Shown one piece after another: positions 15,896-23,427 of a DNA stretch of 64,000 nt. The notes under the pieces were generated by a model. The model did not search any database, was not told the origin of the DNA, and worked only from the letters and a program-made list of their open reading frames with translations. This DNA is from Paenibacillaceae bacterium (GTDB lineage: Bacteria; Bacillota; Bacilli; Paenibacillales; NBRC-103111), in the NCBI GenBank assembly GCA_029256185.1, contig JAQSYI010000003.1, positions 1 through 64,000 of the forward strand, read 5' to 3'. Every line of letters starts with the position of its first letter. The first letter of the stretch is position 1. The position numbers were made by a program, and so were the translations under genes.

Positions 15896-17779
15896 CTGAG
15901 ACTCCAATACAAGGTTATCTTGGCGTTCTGTCTGTTTATTATCGGACCGTTCCTGATCGTCGGATGGGTCAGCACCTGGAAAACCTCGGATACCATAAAA
16001 AACGAGGTAGGCAAAACCATGCTCCAACTCGTGAAGCAAAATCACGTCACAATGGAAAATACCCTTGCTTCCGTCCGGGACAAAACCCTGACCTTTCTGG
16101 ACAATCACTTCTTCAGCAATACCGGCCAATTCACCTTCTGGACCCGTATCTCCACTCCCGGCGAGCTAAGTCAGGCCGATGCCGTTCTGGACCGCTGGTC
16201 CTCCGACGGAACCGAATACAGCCTGTATCTGTACCAGACAGAGGAGCTGCCTTTTCCCGTGGACGTCTCCTACAAGAGCAAGGGACTGATCTTTCTCCAG
16301 GAGGGTACCAGCCTGTATCCCGAATGGGCCGAGCAGACCCGGCAGGACAAGGGGGCAGGATCATTCCGGCTTGCCGCATCAAGCAGCGGCCAGGCTACCA
16401 TCAGCTATACCCGGAGCATTCTTAACCCGGAGCGGTACAATGAGCAGCTGGGCTTTCTGGTGGTGTCCAAGCTGGAGGTTCTGCTGACCAAGAATCTGCT
16501 GTCTGTTCAGCTTCCCGACGGGGCAGCCACCTATTTGTTCAACGACCGGGGGGAATTGCTCATGTCCGCGGGGGCGGAGGAGGCATTGGAGGCCGGCAAT
16601 GCGGCAGACAATCTGCAACAGGGCCGAGTCAAGGAAAGCCAGGCGGAAGCGAAAAAAGCCAGCGCCGCGGACAACAACGTCCTCTCCCAATTGCCTGCGG
16701 AGCTGAGAGACCATCAAACCGGCTATTATTACGGCCACGACGGCAGACAATCCTATCTGTACGCGATCTCCTACAATACGACGTTCAACACGAGACTGTT
16801 GTACAAGATCCCCGTGCAATCCATCACAGGCAACCAGCCGGAATTCCAGCGGATGATCATGATCATGCTGGCGGTATATCTGCTGTTCGTGCTGCTGTTC
16901 GTCTTGTATCTCATCCGGGATATCATCAAGCCGCTGGGACGGCTGGTGACCTTCACCCGGGTGTATGAGCCCGGCAGGCCGTTTGATTTCGGAGGATACA
17001 CCGCACGCAAGCGAACCGACGAATTCGGGTTGTTATACGATGCCTTTATCCGGATGACCCAGCGAATGGACCAGTCCATTGAAGAAAACTACGGGATGAA
17101 GATCAAGCAAAAGGAGCAGGAGCTGTCCACGCTTCATTCCCAAATCACGCCGCACCTGCTGTACAACACCCTGGACTCGATTTATTGGTACGCCCTGGAC
17201 AGCGGTAACGCCAATGTGGGCAGCATGGTGAAGGATCTGTCCAAGCTGCTTCGGATTGGACTCAGCAAGGGGAAAAGCATCATCACCGTAAAGGAGGAGC
17301 TGGAGCATGTTCAGGCCTATATCCGTCTCCAGATGCAACGGTATCCCGGGATCTTCGAGGTGTTCTGGGATATCGAGGAGGGGATGGAGGATTATACGCT
17401 CCCCAAGGTGATCATCCAGCCCCTGGTAGAGAACGCCATCTTCCACGGTATTCAGAGCATGGATGGGGAAGGCATGCTGTGGATCAGAATCAAGCGCCTC
17501 ACAAGAAGCGGGCTGCAGACAGAAGGGGTGGAGGAGTTAGAGGAAAATCATCCGGAAGATATAACCATTCTCATCGAGGACAACGGCTTCATTCCTGTCG
17601 ATCTTGACAAGCTGGAGATGATTGTCAGAGGCGAGCTGCAGGACAAGGGCTATGGCATCCGCAATGTCCACCAGCGCATCCAGCTTCACTACGGGGAGGC
17701 CTATGGGCTTAGCTACAGCCTTCGCGAGGGTGGGGGGCTTGTGGCGGCCATTGCGCTGCCTGCCCGCCCCCATGAATAG
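15896..17779 (+). CDS. Sensor histidine kinase (YesM-like), probable CTG start
   Basis: About 627 residues. One transmembrane helix is near the N-terminus (ILAFCLFIIGPFLIVGWV) and a second near residue 320 (MIMIMLAVYLLFVLLFVLYLI), flanking an extracellular sensor of about 280 residues. A HAMP-like linker follows, then a His_kinase box with phosphoacceptor in QITPHLLYNTLDS and a C-terminal ATPase with N-box VENAIFHGI. The first ordinary start codon is TTG 15920, inside the first helix. A CTG at 15896, with AGGGGGA about 6 bases upstream, would restore the MRLQYK-type basic N-terminus usual for YesM proteins, so I use it. It lies two bases after the response-regulator stop and pairs with that regulator. 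Its signal is unknown. Confidence 0.88.
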   Translation: MRLQYKVILAFCLFIIGPFLIVGWVSTWKTSDTIKNEVGKTMLQLVKQNHVTMENTLASVRDKTLTFLDNHFFSNTGQFTFWTRISTPGELSQADAVLDRWSSDGTEYSLYLYQTEELPFPVDVSYKSKGLIFLQEGTSLYPEWAEQTRQDKGAGSFRLAASSSGQATISYTRSILNPERYNEQLGFLVVSKLEVLLTKNLLSVQLPDGAATYLFNDRGELLMSAGAEEALEAGNAADNLQQGRVKESQAEAKKASAADNNVLSQLPAELRDHQTGYYYGHDGRQSYLYAISYNTTFNTRLLYKIPVQSITGNQPEFQRMIMIMLAVYLLFVLLFVLYLIRDIIKPLGRLVTFTRVYEPGRPFDFGGYTARKRTDEFGLLYDAFIRMTQRMDQSIEENYGMKIKQKEQELSTLHSQITPHLLYNTLDSIYWYALDSGNANVGSMVKDLSKLLRIGLSKGKSIITVKEELEHVQAYIRLQMQRYPGIFEVFWDIEEGMEDYTLPKVIIQPLVENAIFHGIQSMDGEGMLWIRIKRLTRSGLQTEGVEELEENHPEDITILIEDNGFIPVDLDKLEMIVRGELQDKGYGIRNVHQRIQLHYGEAYGLSYSLREGGGLVAAIALPARPHE

Positions 17780-17789
17780 ATTATGCTCC

Positions 17790-17814
17790 AATCCGGCTGC
17801 TGGCCGGATTTTTT
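17790..17814 (+). terminator. Terminator after the sensor kinase
   Basis: AATCCGG (17790-17796) pairs with CCGGATT (17804-17810), with six T residues overlapping and following the 3' arm. Confidence 0.8.
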
Positions 17815-17860
17815 GTTCTGCCTCTTCCCGGGACAGTCAAGGAAAGGGGTGCGAAGAAAG

Positions 17861-17914
17861 ATCACGTTTTTGCGGGGATAGATCATAGCCAGGGAATAAT
17901 TGTCATCCTATACT
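17861..17914 (+). promoter_or_regulatory. Promoter of biosynthetic operon with ATCA direct repeat (site B)
   Basis: ATCAC at 17861 and ATCAT at 17882 (inside GATAGATCATAG, 17877-17888) are 21 bp apart, and a -10 box TATACT lies at 17909-17914. Spacing is identical to sites A and C. The proximal half-site overlaps the -35 region, as expected for a class II activator. Confidence 0.65.
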
Positions 17915-17978
17915 TGAATCGACAGTTGAAATGTGGAACAAATGGAATAAGGCAGGAGACAATGGGAGGGGAGATCAT

Positions 17979-19082
17979 TTGGAGCCAGTCAAATTGCCAT
18001 TAGCTAACCCCGTTATTACTTCTTATCCTACAACGACCGCCGTTTTGTCCATTACATGGACAGATCCTGCTTCCCAAGCGTGGTTTTACAATAATTTCAT
18101 CCAGCTATACAGCAGGGGGAGGGAATTTATCCGGACGGGCCTGGAGTTTTACAATGATTTTATCTATAAATTTTGTCCCCTTATCAGAAGGGAGTACCTT
18201 AACAGAGAAAGTCTGAATGTTCTGAACATGGATATTGCAGAATTGCTGGCAGGTTTCCTGAAGGCCGGAAAATATATTCTGATCCATCTGAACATGTTTC
18301 ATATCCGCGCCTACGCGTTTGCCTACAACCAAGTACAGGACTATCATGCCACTTTTATTTATGGATGCGATTGCAGGCAGCAATTGTTTTTTATCGCAGA
18401 TTTTTTCGAGGGAAAATACAGCCGGAAAACAGCTACGTTCGAAGAGGTCCGGCATGCTTATTCCTCCATGGTGCAGTTCACCATTGAGCATGATATCAGC
18501 GGGTTAAGCCTTCTGAGCCTTAATCCGAGCCCGTTCAATTTGTACGAGAACGAGAAATGGGTGTTCAGCCCTGAACTGACCGCTTCCCTGCTGCGGGATT
18601 ATCTGTCTTCGACAGACAGCTATGCTCTCTTGAATTTACCGAAGGACAATCTGATCTGCGGGATAGGAGTGTATGCGCTCCTAATGGAGAATTTGCAGCA
18701 GCTGGTCTTGGGAGAACTGTCCCTATCCCAGTTTCATATCAAGCCATTCCATATCAGTTGGAACCATAAGACTGTCATGCTGGCCCGGATCAAATATATG
18801 GGAGAAGCAGGCTGCCTGGAGGAGCATATCCGATTCTATGAGGAATATCAGGAAATCGTCAAGCTGTCCTTCATTATCCGGAGTATTGCCTTGAAAAGCT
18901 TCGTTACTCAAGATGCAGGACTGATGGGGAAAGTGATTGATCACCTGCACAGCCTGGTAGAGAAAGAGACGGTTATACTGCAGAAGCTGGCGGATCAAAT
19001 ACACGTATCCGGGCCGGAAGATTGCCGGTATAAGGACGTACAAGCTGCCGCGGCATTGGAAGCGAAGGGAGGCTGGAATTAA
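17979..19082 (+). CDS. BtrH-like N-terminal-domain protein, first gene of biosynthetic operon
   Basis: A 367-residue protein that I match only loosely to the BtrH_N/C39-like papain fold. It has an N-terminal NPVITSY segment, a conserved FYNNFIQLY helix, YILIHLNMFHI, then the paired strands YHATFIYGCD and LFFIADFF, where C39/BtrH proteins place their catalytic His and Asp. No cysteine is found at the usual nucleophile position in the N-terminus; the first is in KFCPL. It could therefore be a non-catalytic partner or use another residue. BtrH transfers a carrier-bound acyl chain to an amine. The TTG start at 17979 follows GGGAGGGGAG. It heads the operon, eight bases before asbC. Confidence 0.6.
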   Translation: MEPVKLPLANPVITSYPTTTAVLSITWTDPASQAWFYNNFIQLYSRGREFIRTGLEFYNDFIYKFCPLIRREYLNRESLNVLNMDIAELLAGFLKAGKYILIHLNMFHIRAYAFAYNQVQDYHATFIYGCDCRQQLFFIADFFEGKYSRKTATFEEVRHAYSSMVQFTIEHDISGLSLLSLNPSPFNLYENEKWVFSPELTASLLRDYLSSTDSYALLNLPKDNLICGIGVYALLMENLQQLVLGELSLSQFHIKPFHISWNHKTVMLARIKYMGEAGCLEEHIRFYEEYQEIVKLSFIIRSIALKSFVTQDAGLMGKVIDHLHSLVEKETVILQKLADQIHVSGPEDCRYKDVQAAAALEAKGGWN

Positions 19083-19089
19083 AACATCC

Positions 19090-20346
19090 ATGATCACAAT
19101 CAATGAACATTTATATACCGGAGAAGAAATTGAGGAATTATTCCATGAAATGGATCAATTGGAAGCCTACTCATCCTGCGGCGGGAAAATATTTATGGTT
19201 TGCAGCAACGAGCCGATTGTGGTGCTTGCGGCTGTTATGTATTTGCGGAGCCGAAACGCCTCCGTGCTGCTGCTGCATGGGGATACGCCCCATGAGACGG
19301 CGCTGGCGCTTGCCCGGGAAGCCGGATGCGATTATGCAGTGATCCGGTTGTACAAGCCCCTGGCGTTGCGGGAGGCAAAGTCCGGGCCGGCTGCATCCTC
19401 ATTCGCAGCTTCGCTGTACCAGTTCAGCTCGGGGACCACCGGCAGACCCAAGCTGATCGGGAGAGCATGGACCGAATTGGAGCTGGAGATTCAAATGTAT
19501 AACCGGGCTCTGAGAGCCAGTCCCGATGAGGTGCCGCTTATAATGGTTCCTCTTGCCCACTCCTTCGGGCTGATTACCGGTACATTGTCCGCATTGGAAC
19601 GAGGGGCTGCGCCCGTTGTCATCAGTGAGCGAAATCCCAAATTTGCAGCCAGGATACTGCGCTCTTATCCCAAATCCATCCTGTACACGGTTCCCTTCCT
19701 GCTGCATCTGTTGTGTTCCCTTCATGCAACTACAGTCAATCTGCATAAAGTGGTCTGTTCCGGCGCGCCTCTTCCCGAGTCTCTGTTCCGGCAGCTAAGA
19801 AGCCTATCGGTGTATCTCCTGCAACAGTATGGTTGTACGGAACTGGGCTGCATCTCACTAAGCCATGAGCCGGACTCTGTAGATGATGTGGGGAAGGTGC
19901 TGGATCATCTGGAAGCCGGCATTCAAGAGGTTGAGCCGGGATGGGGTGAGGTTGTGATCCATTCTTCACGGGGAAGCATCTGTACCAACGATATCGGCTT
20001 CCTGGACAGTGAAGGCCGTCTGCATATAAGAGGCAGGAAGGATGACTTGATCAATGTGGCCGGCCAGAAGGTAATCCCCGGGGAGGTGGAGGAGGTGATC
20101 TGCCTAATGCCGCAGGTCGCAGAGGCTCTTGTCTATGCCGGACGCCATCCTGTGTGGGGGCAGTCGGTCAAAGCGCTGGTGACGTTAAAGCAACCGGAGA
20201 TTCAGCTTCAGGATACGGCAATCCCTGACCATATCCGGTCATGGTGTCACGGGCAATTGCCGGCGTTTAAGGTTCCAGGGGAAATTCGCATCGTTGAGAT
20301 GCTGCCACGGACAGCCACGGGCAAAATTACCCGCAAAGGTCTTTAG
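19090..20346 (+). CDS. asbC: AsbC-like 3,4-dihydroxybenzoate-AMP ligase
   Basis: A 418-residue adenylate-forming enzyme. Petrobactin AsbC activates 3,4-dihydroxybenzoate and loads it on AsbD. The resemblance runs over the whole length: an N-terminal INEHLYTGEE...HEMDQLEAY segment, the P-loop SSGTTGRPK, VPLAHSFGLITG, the adenosine-binding QQYGCTELGC, and a C-terminal lid with DDLINVAG and the catalytic Lys in TATGKITRKG. It is shorter than typical acyl-CoA ligases, as AsbC is. The nearest ribosome binding site (AAGGGAGG at 19065) is 17 bases from this ATG, so an ATT codon at 19078 cannot be excluded as the start. Its TAG stop is supplied by the border of a palindromic repeat (20345-20391). Confidence 0.88.
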   Translation: MITINEHLYTGEEIEELFHEMDQLEAYSSCGGKIFMVCSNEPIVVLAAVMYLRSRNASVLLLHGDTPHETALALAREAGCDYAVIRLYKPLALREAKSGPAASSFAASLYQFSSGTTGRPKLIGRAWTELELEIQMYNRALRASPDEVPLIMVPLAHSFGLITGTLSALERGAAPVVISERNPKFAARILRSYPKSILYTVPFLLHLLCSLHATTVNLHKVVCSGAPLPESLFRQLRSLSVYLLQQYGCTELGCISLSHEPDSVDDVGKVLDHLEAGIQEVEPGWGEVVIHSSRGSICTNDIGFLDSEGRLHIRGRKDDLINVAGQKVIPGEVEEVICLMPQVAEALVYAGRHPVWGQSVKALVTLKQPEIQLQDTAIPDHIRSWCHGQLPAFKVPGEIRIVEMLPRTATGKITRKGL

Positions 20347-20391
20347 GGCGTGTCTGAAAACTCGCTTGAGGGCAGATTTCACACACGCCCT
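20345..20391. repeat. 47-bp deleted MITE-like palindrome on the asbC stop codon
   Basis: It begins TTAGGGCGTGTCTGAAAACT and ends CACACGCCCTAG. The first 30 bases match the left end of the element at 293-463, and the interior is lost. The TAG of its left border is the asbC stop codon (20344-20346). Confidence 0.75.
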
Positions 20392-20421
20392 AGGACCCCG
20401 GGCAGAGGAGGTATTGTGAAG

Positions 20422-20676
20422 ATGAAGCGCGAAGAGATGATTTCCAAGCTTGGGGATATCATGGTGAATCAGTTGGAGTTAGTGCTTGCCGGGCCGCTAT
20501 CCGAAGCGGACCGCTTGAATGAAGATCTCCATATCGACTCCATTATGGTGCTGCAGCTGATCGTTTATATGGAGGAGGTGTTCCAAGTATCCGTACCGGA
20601 AGAGGAGATTGATCCCTCCAACCTGCAAACGGTGGGGTCACTGGTCCGTTTTGTTGATAATCTGCAAGCCTGCTAG
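20422..20676 (+). CDS. asbD: AsbD-like aryl carrier protein
   Basis: An 84-residue acyl carrier protein. The phosphopantetheine attachment serine is Ser40 in DLHIDSIMVLQL. The sequence is close to petrobactin AsbD: a KxxDIMVxxxEL opening, LIVYMEE, VPEEEIDP and TVGSL near the end. It should carry 3,4-dihydroxybenzoate as a thioester from the preceding ligase to the AsbE-like transferase. GAGGAGG lies 10 bases before ATG 20422; GTG 20416 is an alternative start. Its stop codon is the TAG of another short palindrome (20673-20700). Confidence 0.9.
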   Translation: MKREEMISKLGDIMVNQLELVLAGPLSEADRLNEDLHIDSIMVLQLIVYMEEVFQVSVPEEEIDPSNLQTVGSLVRFVDNLQAC

Positions 20677-20700
20677 GAAGGGTTTGCAAACACGGACTAG
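20673..20700. repeat. 28-bp degenerate CTAG palindrome on the asbD stop codon
   Basis: CTAGGAAGGGTTTG / CAAACACGGACTAG. It has the same length, centre (TTTGCAAA) and CTAG borders as the perfect palindrome at 60484-60511, with several mismatches between arms. The left TAG is the asbD stop. Confidence 0.65.
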
Positions 20701-20730
20701 ACCAAAACAGCACAGGAAGGCGGCTATACG

Positions 20731-20991
20731 ATGAAGAGAGACGCAGTAATACAGTTTATCCGGGCATGCGTTGCCCATCTGACAGGCCGTCCCGAACTGG
20801 AGCATGTCCTTGATGAGCAGGGACAGCTTCAGGAATACGGGATTGACTCTGTGGCATTGATCAATCTGGTTGTGATGATTGAACAGAAATTCGCTATTTT
20901 CTACGAGGACGAGGAACTGATCGAGGAAAACTTCAGCTCCCTCCATATTGTAGCCGAGCGTCTGCTGGAGAAGCTGGGCGCCAAGATATGA
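20731..20991 (+). CDS. Second acyl/aminoacyl carrier protein
   Basis: An 86-residue carrier protein with the attachment site GIDSVALINL (Ser40) and acidic helices. It differs clearly from the AsbD-like protein next to it, so a different cargo is likely. The cluster also encodes an ATP-grasp ligase and a BtrK-like decarboxylase, so this or the carrier at 26767 may play the BtrI role and hold an amino acid. GGAAGG precedes the ATG. It ends in an ATGA overlap with the asbE-like gene, implying coupled translation with the condensing enzyme. Confidence 0.88.
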   Translation: MKRDAVIQFIRACVAHLTGRPELEHVLDEQGQLQEYGIDSVALINLVVMIEQKFAIFYEDEELIEENFSSLHIVAERLLEKLGAKI

Positions 20992-21935
20992 GGGAATGGG
21001 TCCATATCCATTGTTTGCTTGACTGTCTGAGACATATTCTGGTTGAGGCTGATATCCAGGATGTTCTTCCGCTTTATTTCGGTGTATGGGACACGCCGTT
21101 TGAGACCACTCCCGAAGGATTGCTGACCTACAGCTCTGCCAATCTGGACGGAGATATTTCTACGGAAGCCATGGAATTTCTCTATGGTACCCCCTTGACC
21201 TGCTGGTACAATTACCGGGGAAGCAAGCGGCAGAATCTGGAGCAATTGGACCGGCTGGCATCCGAAGGCGGACAAGCGGTCTATCTGCTCCCGCAATTGG
21301 ACTTGTATGAGCTTTCTTATCACCAAAGATGTTACAGGCAGATTCACAGACCTCATTATGTGATTGCTGCGAGAGGTACGGGGGGAGGGTGGAAGATAAC
21401 GGACCCTTCATTCGGATGGGAAGGGGAGATAGCAGAGGCAGAATTTGATGCCGCCTTTTGCAGCAACTCCCTGGGGGGCGGCTTCCTTGTTCATGCCGGT
21501 TCTTTGGTCAACCCGAAGCCTGAGCAGGCGGGGGCTTTCTTCGAAGAGGGTTGGAGCCGCAAGACTTACAGACTGTCCGAGGCCTTTCTCTCCCTGCTCG
21601 AACGCATGGGGCATCACGAACCGGAATTGATGGGCCGCTTGTCCGCCAATGTGGAGCAGCTTGGGATTCTGGCAAGCCGCAAGCAAAGCTACTTGCTGGC
21701 GTTCTCTTACTTCGATCCCCGTGCAGATTTGCAACGGGAACAGGAACTGGTCCATAACCTGCTCAAGGGCTGGCGTTCTGCCGCTTACGCCGCCATTCGA
21801 ATCGCGATTACCAAGGACCGGACTGCCCTGCAGCGTCTTGCTGCCAGAGTTGTTGCCTTGGGGGAGGAAGAAGAGGGGCTTAAGCAGGAATTATGGCATT
21901 CCTATGAGCGCTGGAGGCTGGTATTCCCAATATGA
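20988..21935 (+). CDS. asbE: AsbE-like condensing enzyme (DUF6005-type, papain-like)
   Basis: A 315-residue protein resembling petrobactin AsbE, which transfers 3,4-dihydroxybenzoate from AsbD to a primary amine of spermidine or its citryl conjugate. Shared features are the opening VHIHCLLDCLRHIL with candidate nucleophile Cys9, YFGVWDTPFE, GLLTYSS, and the paired RPHYVIAARG and WKITDPSFGWEG strands that supply the His and Asp of a papain-like triad. It is embedded by ATGA overlaps between the second carrier and the glycosyltransferase. With no AsbA/AsbB present, its amine acceptor must come from elsewhere in the pathway. Confidence 0.8.
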   Translation: MREWVHIHCLLDCLRHILVEADIQDVLPLYFGVWDTPFETTPEGLLTYSSANLDGDISTEAMEFLYGTPLTCWYNYRGSKRQNLEQLDRLASEGGQAVYLLPQLDLYELSYHQRCYRQIHRPHYVIAARGTGGGWKITDPSFGWEGEIAEAEFDAAFCSNSLGGGFLVHAGSLVNPKPEQAGAFFEEGWSRKTYRLSEAFLSLLERMGHHEPELMGRLSANVEQLGILASRKQSYLLAFSYFDPRADLQREQELVHNLLKGWRSAAYAAIRIAITKDRTALQRLAARVVALGEEEEGLKQELWHSYERWRLVFPI

Positions 21936-23281
21936 ATGAGAGCCGATTATTACGAATAGGTTGTGTAAACGGCCAGTCCAAACGGGTAAACGAAAGGGCA
22001 ATAGACGACCAATGGCTTGCTTATTTGGCAGAATCGGTGGATTTGGTCCGAATCTCCAGTTATGCGTTCATCAAGTTGTTCGGCGGCTCCTTCCGGCGCT
22101 GGTCGGAGCAATATCCCGCTTCTCTTAAAGAAACTGCCTGCCGGTTGGCTCAATTATGTGTACAGGAGCAGCTTGATGTCATTTATGTCAACTGGCCGGA
22201 GTTGATGCCTTACTTAATGGCGGCCAGGAATTATGGTCAATTGAAGGTGTCCTTCCTGTTAATAGCGCATTCGGTTGGCTCCGAGCAGTGGCTCAAATAT
22301 TGGATCAGTATTGCGCCTTTGCTGCAAAACCGGGATACGCTGCTGACCGGGACCTTCTCGTGCAAACAAGCGCTGCTTCATATTTCCTCCCTGTACAGCG
22401 CTGCTGTTGTCATTCCCTTATGCATCAGGCTAAACGAGGTGGACGGACTGCATGTATGCGGGCCGGCAGAAGACAACCAAACGCCGGCTTTACTCTCGAT
22501 CGGGAGAATCGAGGATGTCAAGAACATGGAGCTGCTTTTAGCGGCTTTTGCCCTGATCCGTCGGCATACGGCAGGTGCAAGACTGATCGTGGCAGGGGAA
22601 TACACAGGCTTCCACCCGGAACAGACGGCGTACTACCGGCAGCGGATCGAACAGTCTGTCCGGCAGCTTCATCTGGAGCAAAGCGTAGTCTTTACCGGCC
22701 CCGTGCAGGGAGCGGAGAAGGAGCATTGCTTCCGGCAGGCCGATCTGTTAATTAATCTGTCTACCGATCCCGGTGAAACCTTCGGATATAATCTGCTGGA
22801 GGCGAAGATGCGGGGGATTCCTGTGGTATGCACCCGTTGGAATGGATTCATGGAGCTTGTAGAAGACGGCGGGGATGGGGTGCTGATTGACTGCGAATGG
22901 ACGGGGGCAATGCCGTTTGTGGATGCCGTTCATGTTGCGGATGCCTGCATAGCCCTGCTCGGTGATCCGGAGAGGCGCCGGCTCATGAGCGGGAGGGCCA
23001 TTGCTCAGGCAAAAAAATATGATTACCGCCGCCTTATGCCGATTATCGTGAATACGCTGGAGGCCCGCAGAAGCTTGCCCTCCGAAACGCCGCCGCTGCC
23101 GTCCGATCTGTTGAATGCTTGTCCTTTGGGCAGTCTCGGCCATATTTATAACTTGGCCCTGCTCGCGGATACCGGCTGGAATGGGGAGACGCCGCTTTCA
23201 CTGCTGCAATCGCCTGTACAGTATACTTATCCGGAGTGGATGCAGCGGGTCAAACCCATTATCCGGCACTTCGCTCATTAG
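21932..23281 (+). CDS. GT4-family glycosyltransferase
   Basis: A 449-residue GT-B enzyme. The C-terminal donor domain has LLSIGRIEDVKN, the E-x7-E motif in ETFGYNLLEA and GIPVVCTRWNG, typical of GT4 retaining transferases using nucleotide sugars. No membrane anchor is seen. The gene overlaps the asbE-like stop by ATGA and is followed by a doubled hairpin repeat before the ABC exporter gene. In the context of a catechol pathway it would decorate the product or an intermediate, as glucosyltransferases do in salmochelin formation, but the acceptor is an inference. A cell-envelope role is the alternative. Confidence 0.82.
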   Translation: MNESRLLRIGCVNGQSKRVNERAIDDQWLAYLAESVDLVRISSYAFIKLFGGSFRRWSEQYPASLKETACRLAQLCVQEQLDVIYVNWPELMPYLMAARNYGQLKVSFLLIAHSVGSEQWLKYWISIAPLLQNRDTLLTGTFSCKQALLHISSLYSAAVVIPLCIRLNEVDGLHVCGPAEDNQTPALLSIGRIEDVKNMELLLAAFALIRRHTAGARLIVAGEYTGFHPEQTAYYRQRIEQSVRQLHLEQSVVFTGPVQGAEKEHCFRQADLLINLSTDPGETFGYNLLEAKMRGIPVVCTRWNGFMELVEDGGDGVLIDCEWTGAMPFVDAVHVADACIALLGDPERRRLMSGRAIAQAKKYDYRRLMPIIVNTLEARRSLPSETPPLPSDLLNACPLGSLGHIYNLALLADTGWNGETPLSLLQSPVQYTYPEWMQRVKPIIRHFAH

Positions 23282-23286
23282 CGGCC

Positions 23287-23414
23287 GATGCTTACGATGC
23301 CAGTTTTTCATACAAACACTCCTTACGTCGTATTTGTATGAAAAACTCAGTTGATGCTTACGATGCCAGTTTTTCATACAAACACTCCTTACGTCGTATT
23401 TGTATGAAAAACTC
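23287..23414. repeat. 66-bp direct repeat, two copies, each a 15-bp-stem hairpin
   Basis: Copies begin at 23287 and 23353. Each contains the inverted repeat AGTTTTTCATACAAA / TTTGTATGAAAAACT (23302-23316 with 23333-23347; 23368-23382 with 23399-23413) around a 16-base loop. The lead sequence GATGCTTACGA, GC, AGTTTTTC recurs at 45784. The second copy ends just before the AGGAGG of the exporter gene. Confidence 0.85.
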
Positions 23415-23427
23415 TTAGGAGGTTCCT

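Noticed and set aside
14826..15896. 356-residue minus-strand frame
   Set aside because: Antisense to the response-regulator gene, which has full receiver and HTH motifs.
17861..17914. Fur box at the biosynthetic operon promoter
   Set aside because: I looked for TGATAATNATTATCA because a siderophore-like product would suggest it; only a poor match (AATAATTGTCATC) is present, while the ATCA repeat fits better.
23236..23418. Small plus-strand frame with a 22-residue repeat
   Set aside because: Arises from the doubled 66-bp hairpin module and the tail of the glycosyltransferase frame.
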